Positions 53,708 to 62,790 of a DNA stretch of 64,000 nt are shown one piece after another. Location of the stretch: positions 178,534 through 242,533 of the forward strand of contig NZ_JQLX01000012.1 of assembly GCF_000744435.1 (NCBI RefSeq), given 5' to 3'. The notes under the pieces are model-generated. The model saw only the letters and a program-made list of their open reading frames with translations, was not told where the DNA came from and did not search any database. The DNA is from Hippea jasoniae (GTDB lineage Bacteria > Campylobacterota_A > Desulfurellia > Desulfurellales > Hippeaceae). The first letter of the stretch is position 1, and every line of letters begins with the position of its first letter. A program made the translations under genes and the position numbers.

Positions 53708-54851
53708 CTGAAACCCGATCTTGGATATAATTGCAAATCAATTTACCAGCCTTACCGTCTCCATAAATATTGGTAAAAGTGTTTAATGATAGCTGACTGT
53801 AAAACTTTTCAAAATATCTGTCACTGTCATTAACTACTTTCACTATCTTATCCTTATCAGCTCCAACTAACACATTCGCACCAATTTCAACCAACTCTAC
53901 CCACTCTGTTTCATCTCTTAATGTAATACATGGCTTTTTAAAAAAGTAAGCTTCTTTTTGAAGTCCCCCACTATCTGTAATAACTAATTCACAATTATCA
54001 AGAAGCCAGATCATTTCTAAATATCCTATTGGATCAATTATAGTGATAGAATTTAGAGGTAGCGATAATTTTTCTAATTTTTGTTTTGTTCTTGGATGAA
54101 GAGGCAAAACAATTTGAGTATCTTTTGCAATTTTTTCTAATGCTTCAAATATATTTTTTAGTCTTTCAGGATTATCGGTATTTTCGGCTCTGTGAATTGT
54201 ACATAATATAAAGGATGAATGGGTTAATGAGTGAATGGGTAGATGATTTGGTGGTTTAGCAAATTGCTTGTAATATAATGCTACATCTAACATTACATCA
54301 CCTACATTAACTATTCTTTGTTTATTTCCTGATGCAGTTATAAATGGAAATCCCTCTTTTTTTAGATTTTCTACTGCTGTATCTGTTGGACAAAACAGTA
54401 TATCACTTACTCTATCTGTAAGTATTCTATTTACCTCTTCAGGCATTTTCATGTTAAAACTTCTAAGTCCTGCTTCTACATGAGCTAATTTTATATGAAG
54501 TTTACTTGCCACAATTGCTCCTGCAAGAGTTGAGTTTGTATCACCATAAACCATTATCCAATCTGGTTTCTCTTTTAGTGTAACTTCTTCAATTTTTTCT
54601 ATCATTTGCCCTGTCATTGCGCCATGAGATTTTCCACCTATTCCTAAATAATAATCTGGCTTTGGAATTTTCATCTCTTCAAAAAATATATCACTCATAT
54701 TTGCATCATAATGCTGACCTGTGTGAACGATAATTTCAGTGATTAGTGATTTGTGATTAGTAAGTTGCTCATTATATTCTTTTATTGCTCTACTCACTGC
54801 TCCTGCTTTTATAAATTGTGGCCTTGCTCCAAGTATTGTTAGGATTTTCAT
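53700..54851 (-). CDS. wbpI: UDP-GlcNAc 2-epimerase family (WecB/WbpI-like)
   Basis: A 383-residue non-hydrolysing epimerase. It starts KILTILGARPQFIKAGAVSRAI and has HTGQHYD, VYGDTNSTLAGAI, KLAHVEAGLRSFNMKMPEEVNR in part, CTIHRAENTDN and VITDSGGLQKEA. With WbpE, WbpB and amidotransferase homologues nearby, the likely substrate is UDP-GlcNAc3NAcA (WbpI) rather than plain UDP-GlcNAc. Two segments (LTNHKSLIT near residue 30 and PNHLPIHSLTHSS near residue 200) are encoded by short degenerate repeats and look like acquired loops. Confidence 0.9.
   Translation of the reverse strand: MKILTILGARPQFIKAGAVSRAIKEYNEQLTNHKSLITEIIVHTGQHYDANMSDIFFEEMKIPKPDYYLGIGGKSHGAMTGQMIEKIEEVTLKEKPDWIMVYGDTNSTLAGAIVASKLHIKLAHVEAGLRSFNMKMPEEVNRILTDRVSDILFCPTDTAVENLKKEGFPFITASGNKQRIVNVGDVMLDVALYYKQFAKPPNHLPIHSLTHSSFILCTIHRAENTDNPERLKNIFEALEKIAKDTQIVLPLHPRTKQKLEKLSLPLNSITIIDPIGYLEMIWLLDNCELVITDSGGLQKEAYFFKKPCITLRDETEWVELVEIGANVLVGADKDKIVKVVNDSDRYFEKFYSQLSLNTFTNIYGDGKAGKLICNYIQDRVSDE
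54213..54254. repeat. Degenerate short tandem repeat within the 2-epimerase gene
   Basis: Units such as GGATGAAT, GGGTTAATGA, GTGAATGGGT and AGATGATTT recur with a 7-8 base period. They keep the frame open and encode the segment NHLPIHSLTHSS. Similar units occur at 60820-60852 and 61660-61735. Confidence 0.6.
54738..54763. repeat. Degenerate short tandem repeat near the start of the 2-epimerase gene
   Basis: GTGATTAGTGATT and GTGATTAGTAAGT style units with a 7-base period, in frame. They encode LTNHKSLIT, an insertion of about ten residues relative to typical WecB proteins between the first helix and the IIVHTGQHYD strand. Confidence 0.6.
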
Positions 54852-55993
54852 TTGTTTATTTTCTTGTAAATCTCTTTAAAAAAATTCCATAGGCTAATTT
54901 CGCTTCCATATTGTTTATGAGGCTTTTCAGGTCTTTGTAAGTAATCTTTTAAATCATCTTTAGTCCAATTCATTTTCTTTAGAAAATATTCAATATCATC
55001 TTTTAACTCTTGTTCTGTTGGATATGGAATTTCTTGAAGCGTTTTAATTGCATCTTCTTTTTTCATTTGATTGGTTAAAATAAGTGTTGATAAATGGTTT
55101 TTTCTTTTATCAACTCCAAATTTTACTGGCAAAATGAACCCTTGATAAAATCGGGTAAATACGGATTCATAATGTTTATATGGATACGGTTTATAATTAA
55201 ATTGTTTTTGTAATGCTTCTAATGCTTCAAATTTATTGTAGCTTGGTAAGTAATCCAAAAAAGAAATCCACTTTATACCTTTAACAAATTCATAATAAAT
55301 CTTATCTAATGTACCTATAGCGGGAAATGTTTTTATCTTAATTCTTTTAAGTTTTGCCAAATTTTTTATATTTTTCTTATCCCACTTAAACCAATTCCAG
55401 TTGCGGGGTAATATCATACCTTCTGTTGATGAATTTGTTCCAGCTAATATATATTTTAATCCATATTTATTTGCCTGTTGATAACAAACTGCAAGCATTG
55501 CATTATCATATAGTAATTCTATGTCTATAACATCTGCATCAAAAAAGGCTTGCATTAATTGCCTATATTCATCCCAATCAATAACATGAGTATATAGATC
55601 CACACCTAAGTTTTCTACAAGGTTTTTTATATTATTTGCTGCAAGCTCACTATCCCAACCATTATCCATATGAACAGCAAGGGGTCTCAGCCCTAATTCT
55701 TTTACTTTCACTAAAGTATAGGAACTATCTACACCTCCGCTTAGTCCGACTATGCAGTCATAAGGTTTATTTCTGCCGTCTTTTTTAACTTTATTTACGA
55801 GCTCTTCTAAACTCAAATTTATTTTTTTAGGAGGATTATCTAAAATTTTTAAAAATTCGTCACAATAATTACATCCTGTTTCGGTAAAAACAATACCTTC
55901 TGCTGTTTCATCCATAAGACACCTTTTGCATCTTTTAGGTTTTTCGTTAATTTCAACTAATTTTTCTCTTAATAAATCTATAAATTCCTGCAT
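54848..55993 (-). CDS. wbpG: N-acetyl sugar amidotransferase (WbpG-like)
   Basis: A 381-residue ATP-PPase enzyme. Two CxxC pairs near the N-terminus (CKRCLMDET and CNYCDEF) precede the PP-loop YDCIVGLSGGVDSSYTLVK. With HisH- and HisF-like partners it converts a 3-acetamido group to acetamidino, as WbpG does for UDP-ManNAc3NAcA in P. aeruginosa. Overlaps wbpI by four bases and follows the HisF-like gene with a one-base overlap. Confidence 0.9.
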   Translation of the reverse strand: MQEFIDLLREKLVEINEKPKRCKRCLMDETAEGIVFTETGCNYCDEFLKILDNPPKKINLSLEELVNKVKKDGRNKPYDCIVGLSGGVDSSYTLVKVKELGLRPLAVHMDNGWDSELAANNIKNLVENLGVDLYTHVIDWDEYRQLMQAFFDADVIDIELLYDNAMLAVCYQQANKYGLKYILAGTNSSTEGMILPRNWNWFKWDKKNIKNLAKLKRIKIKTFPAIGTLDKIYYEFVKGIKWISFLDYLPSYNKFEALEALQKQFNYKPYPYKHYESVFTRFYQGFILPVKFGVDKRKNHLSTLILTNQMKKEDAIKTLQEIPYPTEQELKDDIEYFLKKMNWTKDDLKDYLQRPEKPHKQYGSEISLWNFFKEIYKKINK

Positions 55994-56757
55994 TAATTCT
56001 CTCCTAATACTTTTTTAAGTTCTTCATATCTTGGGTATGATATCACTACTGCTCTGTGAGGCATATGGAATACAAACATGCTTCCAGCTGCGCAAGCACT
56101 TGCTCCTGCATCTTTTGCCATCTTAAAATCCTTTAAATTTCTTGCTCCGCCACATGCTATTAAGGGGATAGAAAGATTTGACGAGATTTCTTTTATCATT
56201 TCTATGTTATATCCATTAAAAGTTCCATCTCTATCAATATCATTGAGTATTATTTCTCCAGCTCCTAAATCTTCCATGATTGAAGCTATATCTTCCGGCT
56301 TATAACTGGTTTTTTTTGTTCCACTTTTTATAAAAACTTTATAGCCATTGAAAAAAGTTTTTTTGTAATCTAAAGAAAAAACTACACTTTGAGAGCCAAA
56401 GTTTTTAACCAGTTCTTTTATTAATTGAAAATTTAAAATTGCATGCGTATTTAATATTACTTTTTCTATTCCTATTTTGAATAGATTTTCAGCGTCTTTA
56501 ACAGATTTTATCCCTCCTCCATATCCAATAGGCATAAAAGCTTCACTAACCACCTCTTTTAAATAATCAAAATCTATTGATTTATTAGCTTTACTTGCTT
56601 CTATATCAAATATTATTAGTTCATCAACCTCTTTTTCGTTGAAAATCCTTACTGTATTAATTGGATCCCCTACATATTTATGATTTTTAAACTTTATTCC
56701 TTTATATAATCCTCTATTTTTCATTAATAAAACAGGAATTATTCTGGTTTTTATCAT
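55993..56757 (-). CDS. hisF2: HisF-like amidotransferase subunit (HisF2)
   Basis: A 254-residue TIM barrel like imidazole-glycerol-phosphate synthase cyclase. Phosphate-binding stretches PIGYGGGIKSVKDAENL and IACGGARNLKDFK are kept. The first catalytic Asp of true HisF (RIIPCLDV) is Leu here (RIIPVLLMKN), whereas the second (SLDYKK) remains. This and the position next to wbpG and a HisH-like gene mark it as the ammonia-channelling paralogue of sugar amidination, not a histidine enzyme. Confidence 0.9.
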   Translation of the reverse strand: MIKTRIIPVLLMKNRGLYKGIKFKNHKYVGDPINTVRIFNEKEVDELIIFDIEASKANKSIDFDYLKEVVSEAFMPIGYGGGIKSVKDAENLFKIGIEKVILNTHAILNFQLIKELVKNFGSQSVVFSLDYKKTFFNGYKVFIKSGTKKTSYKPEDIASIMEDLGAGEIILNDIDRDGTFNGYNIEMIKEISSNLSIPLIACGGARNLKDFKMAKDAGASACAAGSMFVFHMPHRAVVISYPRYEELKKVLGEN

Positions 56758-56759
56758 TT

Positions 56760-57374
56760 CTAATATTTCTCCACAAAATTTTTTAACAATTGCATTCCAA
56801 ACCTATGAGACTTTTCAGGATGAAACTGAACACCAATAATATTATCATTCTCAAAACTTGATACAAAATCTATTCCGTAATTAGTGATTGTTAAAATGTC
56901 ATTTTTATTATAGCAATCCACATAATAGCTATGTACAAAATAAAACCTACTTTCCTGATTTTCCATATTTTCGAACAATTTTGACTTTTTTGTAATCTTT
57001 ACCGTATTCCATCCCATATGTGGTACCTTTAACTTATTATCTTCAAATTTAAATTTCTTAGTATAAGCATCAATAAAACCAAAACCTTTCAACTCACCCT
57101 CTTCGCTTCCCTTTGTTAGAAGTTGCATACCAAGACAAATCCCCATAATAGGAACTTTTTCAAGCAAAACTTTTTCTTTTATCAAATCCCATAAACCTAA
57201 ATCTTTTAAATTTTTTACTGCATTATCAAAAGCTCCAACACCAGGAAGGATTAATTTCTTTGCATGTTTTACTTCATCTCTATTAGAAGTAATTATGCTT
57301 TTTCCGCCTACTTTTTTTATCATATTAGCAACAGAGCCTACATTTCCCATTCCGCAGTTTATTATTGTTATCAT
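56760..57374 (-). CDS. hisH2: HisH-like glutamine amidotransferase subunit (HisH2)
   Basis: A 204-residue class I glutaminase. Catalytic Cys is in MGICLGMQLLTKGSEEG; His and Glu in GVQFHPEKSHRFGMQLL. It would supply ammonia through the HisF-like barrel to WbpG. Two bases separate it from hisF2. Confidence 0.92.
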   Translation of the reverse strand: MITIINCGMGNVGSVANMIKKVGGKSIITSNRDEVKHAKKLILPGVGAFDNAVKNLKDLGLWDLIKEKVLLEKVPIMGICLGMQLLTKGSEEGELKGFGFIDAYTKKFKFEDNKLKVPHMGWNTVKITKKSKLFENMENQESRFYFVHSYYVDCYNKNDILTITNYGIDFVSSFENDNIIGVQFHPEKSHRFGMQLLKNFVEKY

Positions 57375-58595
57375 CTAAAACCTTTCCAAAAACTCAGCAA
57401 ATTTCTCATGATTATCGTTTGAGTTAAAGTTTTTTATATAAATATCTCTCGATTTTTCTCTCATTTTTTTGTAATTTTCAATACTTTTCTTTAAGTTTAT
57501 AGCTTTTGTTAAAATATTTTCAAACTCTCCAAAATCTGGATTTGCTGAAAGCAAAAAACCATTTACTTCATTTTTTACTATCTCACTTATTCCACCAACA
57601 TCTGTAGCTATAATTGGAAGTCCTACACTACAAGCTTCCATTAAACTAACAGGCAACCCTTCACTTGCACTTAAAGTTATAAAATAATCAAATGAATTCT
57701 TTTTATAATATTCAAATATATCTCTATTTTCTAAAAACCCAACAAAGTTTATTATAAAGTTATCATTTTGTAACTTTTTCTTTTGTTGTTTTAATTCATT
57801 TTCTAAAATACCATTTCCTATATGATGCCACTCTATATTTATATTATATTTTTTAGAATAATTTGATAAATACTCCATAATCATATCTATTCTTTTTACT
57901 GGAGACATCAAAGCGCAAGAAACTATTTTAAGAGTATTTGAAATATTGATAGGATTTATTATATGCAAATCTTTCACTCCTAAATAGCTATTATAAAGAT
58001 TTTGCAAATTATATTTTCTTTTTAAATAATTATATCCTTGCATAGAAATAGTTACAATTTTATCTATATTTCTCACATCATCTTTTCTAAAAGGAATATA
58101 CCCACCTCTTCTTTCTTCATACAAATCATATCTATGAGTTCTTGTAATGACTTTTAAATTAAACTGTTTTTTTAAACTACGTAAAGCTGTTGTCGTATAA
58201 TCAAACCAATAGGTATAATAGATGTAATCCGCATTTAAAACATTATTTTTGATAAGTTTTTTGATATTATCTTTAATCCAAATATATCTTAAATAATATT
58301 TAAGTAAATCTATAAAATGCTTCTTATTGGTGATATATTTTAATTCTTTAAAAAATTCTCCATCTATATTTTTTAAATATAAAAAAATCTTGTTTTTATT
58401 AAATTCATCTAAATCTTCATAAACTTTTACATTTTGTAATTTGTCAACAAATCTACTACGATTACCCTTTTTAGCTAAAGGAATAATGATTATTTTATGA
58501 TGTTTTGACAATACCTCTAACTCTGGCTCAATAAAAGTATCTTCCAGTGCTACAGAATACGGATATGAACCTGTAAAAAGAACTATGGTTTTCAT
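57375..58595 (-). CDS. Family 4 glycosyltransferase
   Basis: A 406-residue GT4 enzyme. It starts KTIVLFTGSYPYSVALEDTFIEPEL and shows RTHRYDLYEE, LKIVSCALMSPVKRIDMIMEYL and the E-x7-E in GLPVSLMEACSVGLPIIATDVGG (SEGLPVSLMEACS). It probably adds a sugar in the repeat unit. Stop abuts the HisH-like start. Confidence 0.87.
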   Translation of the reverse strand: MKTIVLFTGSYPYSVALEDTFIEPELEVLSKHHKIIIIPLAKKGNRSRFVDKLQNVKVYEDLDEFNKNKIFLYLKNIDGEFFKELKYITNKKHFIDLLKYYLRYIWIKDNIKKLIKNNVLNADYIYYTYWFDYTTTALRSLKKQFNLKVITRTHRYDLYEERRGGYIPFRKDDVRNIDKIVTISMQGYNYLKRKYNLQNLYNSYLGVKDLHIINPINISNTLKIVSCALMSPVKRIDMIMEYLSNYSKKYNINIEWHHIGNGILENELKQQKKKLQNDNFIINFVGFLENRDIFEYYKKNSFDYFITLSASEGLPVSLMEACSVGLPIIATDVGGISEIVKNEVNGFLLSANPDFGEFENILTKAINLKKSIENYKKMREKSRDIYIKNFNSNDNHEKFAEFLERF

Positions 58596-59299
58596 ATTAC
58601 TTCCATTATAATTGTATCTCGCAGCATAGGATATTTTTTAATTAAAATATTTTTTATTATTCTTCTCCTTGATAATCTACTTGCATGTTCTGCAAATAAA
58701 ATATTATCTAATTCATATCCACTATCAATCAAAATTTTAGACAATGTATAAGGGGTAAACCAAAATCTATGATCTGTATTAATACATTCTTTACTTTTCA
58801 AAGCAAATTTAATATTATCTAAGCAAAATGCATTTGGTGTTGTAATAATAAATCTATTAACATTAGGAAATCTTTTTTTCAATTTTGATAAAAATAGCAC
58901 TGGATTACCAATATGTTCTATAACATCAGGCAATAATAAATAATCAAATTGTTCATTTACTATTTCAGAAGGAAATTCATCATTAAGTATATCTAATGCA
59001 AAAATATTTTTTATTTTATACTTCTTTTGAAGATATTCAACTCCCTCTTTATTTATATCCACTCCAATGCATTTTTTAGAAACCTTAATCAATTTATTAT
59101 GTAGCCAATTATCTGTCGCTATCTTTTTATCAATTAACGGTAAATGATCTACAAAACCTATGTGTAAAATTTTTTTTCCTTTTGAAATATTTAATAAGTA
59201 GTTATTCCTAAATATTAAATCACTATACGGTATATCAACCAATAAACCATTATGAAACTTTTCTCCATTTAAATATCCTAAAATATCTCTAAAAATCAT
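58592..59299 (-). CDS. Class I SAM-dependent methyltransferase
   Basis: A 235-residue methyltransferase. Motif I is KKILHIGFVDHL (weak glycine loop), followed by KCIGVDINKEGVEYL and FDYLLLPDVIEHIGNPVLFL, the post-motif region of methyltransferase_11/23 proteins. It may methylate a sugar or cap the chain. Overlaps neighbours by four bases. Confidence 0.83.
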   Translation of the reverse strand: MIFRDILGYLNGEKFHNGLLVDIPYSDLIFRNNYLLNISKGKKILHIGFVDHLPLIDKKIATDNWLHNKLIKVSKKCIGVDINKEGVEYLQKKYKIKNIFALDILNDEFPSEIVNEQFDYLLLPDVIEHIGNPVLFLSKLKKRFPNVNRFIITTPNAFCLDNIKFALKSKECINTDHRFWFTPYTLSKILIDSGYELDNILFAEHASRLSRRRIIKNILIKKYPMLRDTIIMEVI

Positions 59300-60546
59300 A
59301 GTCTTTCTCTTTGTAAAATGTAAAAAATATGCCCAATAAATACAACCAAAATTACTATCATACTAAAAGATAACAACTTTAACATTTGAATAAAGTCTTG
59401 CATTAAAAAAATCAATACTATTGGTACAATAGCATAAATAATAGCATATATTAAAACAATATGTTGTTTTTCTAAGATAATAAATATATTTGATAATGGT
59501 GATGAAACAAAAGTTAAGCATATCCAGAAAGATAAAATGGAAGCTATATCTCCAGCAGTTTTCCATTTTTCTCCAAATATTATAATAAACAGATCACCCG
59601 CAAAAAAATAGACTACAGTAAATATTGGCAATGAAATAATCAAAGCTTTTTTTACAAAATTCCAAGATAAGTTAAAAAGTTCTCTTTTATCAACAACACT
59701 CATTTTTTGTAAAAAAACTTGTGATATTGAACTTCCAATAATAGACATTGGTAATTTCAACATTCTCTGAGCTAAGTAATACTGTCCTAAAGTTGTTATA
59801 TTGTACACTGAACTTATTAATATATTAAATCCTTGTTCCCTAAAAGAATCAATCAATACATTAGGCAAAGAGTACTTTGGAAACTTAATATATCTTTTAA
59901 ACAAAAATAGTATACTATTTTTGTTTATTTTTTTTAAAATAGTTTTTTCTTTGATCAAATTTTTAAATAACTTCCCATTAGCAAACATTTGAGAAATTAC
60001 TTGTCCACTAATAAGACCACTCGCTCCAACTTTTATAAACCCTAAACTTAATTGAGTAATAGTATTTGCTATTGATTTTATAACTGTAGCTTTTGCCAAA
60101 TCTTTATAATATTTTTTTCTATTGTTCCAGTAATTAAGCACATTATAAAAACCTGTGAGTAATACTGCTAAGGGTATGAAATAAAGCCACAAAGAAATCT
60201 CTTTATTATTTAAAAGTTTTACTATTTTGTTATTAAAAAATAAAACGACTAAAAAAATTATAAATGAAAAAATAGTTGTTATAATAATACCAAGAGCCAC
60301 AATATTTATAGCATCTTCATCTTTTTTTGGAAGCATTATTGCATATTCATAACTACCACTTGCTATGCTTCCTAAAATAGAAGTAATTGATACAAACAAG
60401 GCAAATATTCCAAAATCTTCAGGAGTATAAAGCCTTGTAAGAATTGGACTAATAGCTATTGGTATGGCTTGAGCTATAGTTGTACCTGTCATAAGAGTTA
60501 AAACATTTTTTGCAAATTCACTTTTTGGTTTTAGTTTATTTATCAC
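59296..60546 (-). CDS. wzx: O-antigen flippase (Wzx-like)
   Basis: A 416-residue MATE/MOP-superfamily protein with about 12 membrane segments. The start has VLTLMTGTTIAQAIPIAISPILTRLYTPEDFG, the polysaccharide flippase signature (core ISPILTRLYTPEDFG). It moves undecaprenyl-linked repeat units across the inner membrane. Overlaps wbpE by 11 bases. Confidence 0.92.
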   Translation of the reverse strand: MINKLKPKSEFAKNVLTLMTGTTIAQAIPIAISPILTRLYTPEDFGIFALFVSITSILGSIASGSYEYAIMLPKKDEDAINIVALGIIITTIFSFIIFLVVLFFNNKIVKLLNNKEISLWLYFIPLAVLLTGFYNVLNYWNNRKKYYKDLAKATVIKSIANTITQLSLGFIKVGASGLISGQVISQMFANGKLFKNLIKEKTILKKINKNSILFLFKRYIKFPKYSLPNVLIDSFREQGFNILISSVYNITTLGQYYLAQRMLKLPMSIIGSSISQVFLQKMSVVDKRELFNLSWNFVKKALIISLPIFTVVYFFAGDLFIIIFGEKWKTAGDIASILSFWICLTFVSSPLSNIFIILEKQHIVLIYAIIYAIVPIVLIFLMQDFIQMLKLLSFSMIVILVVFIGHIFYILQRERL

Positions 60547-61642
60547 CTATTAAGGCCTCTTTAATATACTCAATCTCCTCATCACTCAAATAAGGATTCA
60601 TTGGCAAACTTATAATCTCTTTACTAACTCTCTCAGCCACTGGAAAATCTCCTTCTTTGTAGCCAAGATATTTAAAGCACTCTTGCAAGTGAAGTGGCAT
60701 AGGATAATGAATTGCTGTTGGAATTCCTTTTTCTTTTAATTTTGCTTGTATTTCATCTCTATTTTTTACTCTTATACTATATTGCGCCCATGCACTTGTT
60801 CTATCATCTTTAGTAAATGGTAGAATGAGTGGATGGGTGGATGAGTTGAGTAATTCTGTGTATTTTTCAGCAATCTGTTGGCGCTTTTTTAAATCTTCTG
60901 GGTAATGCCTGAGCTTTATATTCAGAATAGTTGCCTGTATAGTATCCATTCGTGCATTAATACCGATATATTTGTGGTTGTATCTTTTATTTTGCCCATG
61001 AACTCTTAGCATTTTAATTTTCTCAGCTAATTCATCATTATTTGTTAAAACTGCTCCACCATCTCCATAACAACCAAGAGGTTTTGCAGGAAAAAAGCTT
61101 GTTGTGTATATGTCACAGTAATGAACTTCTGCTTTACCTTTGTAAGTGGCTCCAAAACTTTGAGCACCATCAACTATATGAAATAAATTATATTTTTTTG
61201 CAATTTCATTAATTGCATCTAAATCGCTTGGCTGTCCATATAAACTAACTGATATAATACCTTTTGTTTTAGAAGTTATTTTTTCTTCTATTTTTGATAC
61301 ATCAATATTATATGTTTTTTCATCTATATCTACAAATACAGGTTTTGCACCAAGAAGTGCTATTGTTTCAGCTGTTGCTATAAAAGTAAATGGAGTTGTT
61401 ATTATTTCATCTCCTGGTTTTATATCAAGAGCCATCATAGCAAGTAATAAGGCATCTGTTCCACTGGCACATGTTATAGCATTTTTTGCACTAGTAAATT
61501 CACATAATTTTTCTTCAAGCTCATTTATCTCAGGCCCCATAATATATTTCCCATGATTTAAAACATGTTGAATGGCTTTATCTATTTCATTTTTATACAA
61601 ATTATACTGATATGTAAGTTTTGCAAAGTCAATTTTCATCAC
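60536..61642 (-). CDS. wbpE: WbpE-like DegT/DnrJ sugar aminotransferase
   Basis: A 368-residue PLP enzyme. Family parts are AITCASGTDALLLAMMAL, HIVDGAQSFGATY and the PLP lysine in TTSFFPAKPLGCYGDGGA. The sequence is typical of WbpE/WlbC, which aminates C3 of UDP-3-keto-GlcNAcA in concert with a WbpB-type dehydrogenase, the next gene. Positions about 265-275 (SSTHPLIL) are encoded by a short degenerate repeat. Confidence 0.9.
   Translation of the reverse strand: MMKIDFAKLTYQYNLYKNEIDKAIQHVLNHGKYIMGPEINELEEKLCEFTSAKNAITCASGTDALLLAMMALDIKPGDEIITTPFTFIATAETIALLGAKPVFVDIDEKTYNIDVSKIEEKITSKTKGIISVSLYGQPSDLDAINEIAKKYNLFHIVDGAQSFGATYKGKAEVHYCDIYTTSFFPAKPLGCYGDGGAVLTNNDELAEKIKMLRVHGQNKRYNHKYIGINARMDTIQATILNIKLRHYPEDLKKRQQIAEKYTELLNSSTHPLILPFTKDDRTSAWAQYSIRVKNRDEIQAKLKEKGIPTAIHYPMPLHLQECFKYLGYKEGDFPVAERVSKEIISLPMNPYLSDEEIEYIKEALIGDK
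60820..60852. repeat. Degenerate short tandem repeat within wbpE
   Basis: Units GAATGAGT, GGATGGGT, GGATGAGT and TGAGTAAT recur every 7-8 bases. The same type of unit is found in the 2-epimerase gene and in the wbpE-wbpB gap. Confidence 0.55.
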
Positions 61643-61659
61643 TAATGCTCCTTTTACTC

Positions 61660-61735
61660 ATCTACCCTTAATCTCATCTGCACATCCTCTCATTAACTCA
61701 TCCACTCATATCCCACATTTATCCATTCATCAATC
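61660..61735. repeat. Degenerate tandem repeat between wbpE and wbpB
   Basis: About 75 bases of imperfect 7-8-base units (ACTCATCT, TCTCATTA, ACTCATCC, ACTCATAT, ATCCATTC). It fills the 76-base gap and extends into the last codons of wbpB (LMNG and stop). It does not form a perfect array and has no constant spacer, so it is not CRISPR. Confidence 0.6.
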
Positions 61736-62678
61736 TCTTTGCTAAAGGATGTACTCTATCATTAAATCCAACAGGTTTTATATTTCTTATCTGATGCACA
61801 AGCTCAATAGATAGTCTTGCATCTTTAATGCCAAAACCTCCGCCGTTTAATATATCTTTATAAACAAGTGTATGCAAGTCTGTAAAGCCACCAGAAAATT
61901 CAATCTCTTTTGAATCTACTGTTATAGATCTGTATGTTCTCTGACCTTTTTGTTTTATATCATCGGGTAAATCGTTATAATCCACTGACAAAAACCACCT
62001 AACATAAGCTTTTTTTAACTCTATAAAGCCTGCCATCTTTTTTAAAGGCTCACAGTAGTGAACCTCGCTGTTCTTTACCTCACCAAAAAGCCACATCAGC
62101 ATATCAAAGAAATGTATTCCGATATTTGTTGCAACACCGCCGGACTTTGATAAATCTCCCTTCCACGAAACAAAGTACCATCTGCCTCTTGAGGTTATAT
62201 AGGTCAAGTCTATGTTGTATTTTTTATTCTCTTTAGAAGTCTCTTTTTCTATCTTATCCTTTAGTGAAATGATTGAAGGATGAAGTCTTAATTGAAGAAC
62301 ATTGTAAACTTTTCTCCCTGTTTCTTGCTCTATCTCCTCTAAAGCATCCAAATTCCAGGGATTTAAAACAAGAGGTTTTTCGCATATTGCGTTTATTCCA
62401 CTTCTCAATGCCCATCTTATATGAGCATCATGAAGGTAATTTGGGGAACAGATAGATGCAAAATCTACCTTATTTCCTCTTCTTCTTAGCTTATCAACAT
62501 GCCTATCAAACCTTTCAAATTCTGTAAAAAAATGGGCTTCTGGAAAGTATGAATCTATAATGCCTACACTGTCGTTTGGATCAACTGCTGCAAGCAGATT
62601 ATTACCGGTATCTTTAATTGCCTTCATATGTCTTGGTGCGATATAACCTGCTGCACCTATTAGGACAAAGTTTTTCAT
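61719..62678 (-). CDS. wbpB: WbpB-like UDP-GlcNAcA 3-dehydrogenase (Gfo/Idh/MocA)
   Basis: A 319-residue NAD-dependent oxidoreductase. It has the Rossmann start KNFVLIGAAGYIAPRHMKAI and the family motif NAICEKPLVLNP, with GGVATNIGIHFFDMLMWLFG in the C-terminal domain. The GAAGYIAPRH start is typical of WbpB/WlbA, which oxidises C3 of UDP-GlcNAcA before transamination. A strong AGGAGG precedes the ATG. Confidence 0.92.
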   Translation of the reverse strand: MKNFVLIGAAGYIAPRHMKAIKDTGNNLLAAVDPNDSVGIIDSYFPEAHFFTEFERFDRHVDKLRRRGNKVDFASICSPNYLHDAHIRWALRSGINAICEKPLVLNPWNLDALEEIEQETGRKVYNVLQLRLHPSIISLKDKIEKETSKENKKYNIDLTYITSRGRWYFVSWKGDLSKSGGVATNIGIHFFDMLMWLFGEVKNSEVHYCEPLKKMAGFIELKKAYVRWFLSVDYNDLPDDIKQKGQRTYRSITVDSKEIEFSGGFTDLHTLVYKDILNGGGFGIKDARLSIELVHQIRNIKPVGFNDRVHPLAKRLMNG

Positions 62679-62687
62679 AAAACCTCC

Positions 62688-62790
62688 TGAGTTAGCGTTA
62701 AGCGTTAAGTATTAAGTGTTAAGCGCTAAGCGTTAAAAGTTGAGATTAAATTTTTGGCGTTTAACTTAACTCTTAGAGCTTAGAACTTTT
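62688..62790. repeat. Repeat-rich gap beside the four-helix-bundle gene
   Basis: From 62691 to 62740 the words GCGTTAA, AGTATTAA, GTGTTAA and GCGCTAA recur every 7-8 bases. A second stretch (62761-62787) holds TTAACTTAACTCTTAG and AGCTTAGAAC in the opposite sense. TTAAGCGCTAAG (62719-62730) is matched by its reverse complement at 63163-63174, on the other side of the S23-like gene. I see no gene here. Confidence 0.65.

Noticed and set aside
55993..57374. HisH and HisF as histidine biosynthesis enzymes
   Set aside because: No other his genes nearby; the HisF-like protein lacks the first catalytic Asp and the pair is joined to an N-acetyl sugar amidotransferase.
61660..61735. Possible CRISPR array in the short-repeat gap
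   Set aside because: Units are 7-8 bases, imperfect and directly adjacent without spacers, and no cas genes are nearby.
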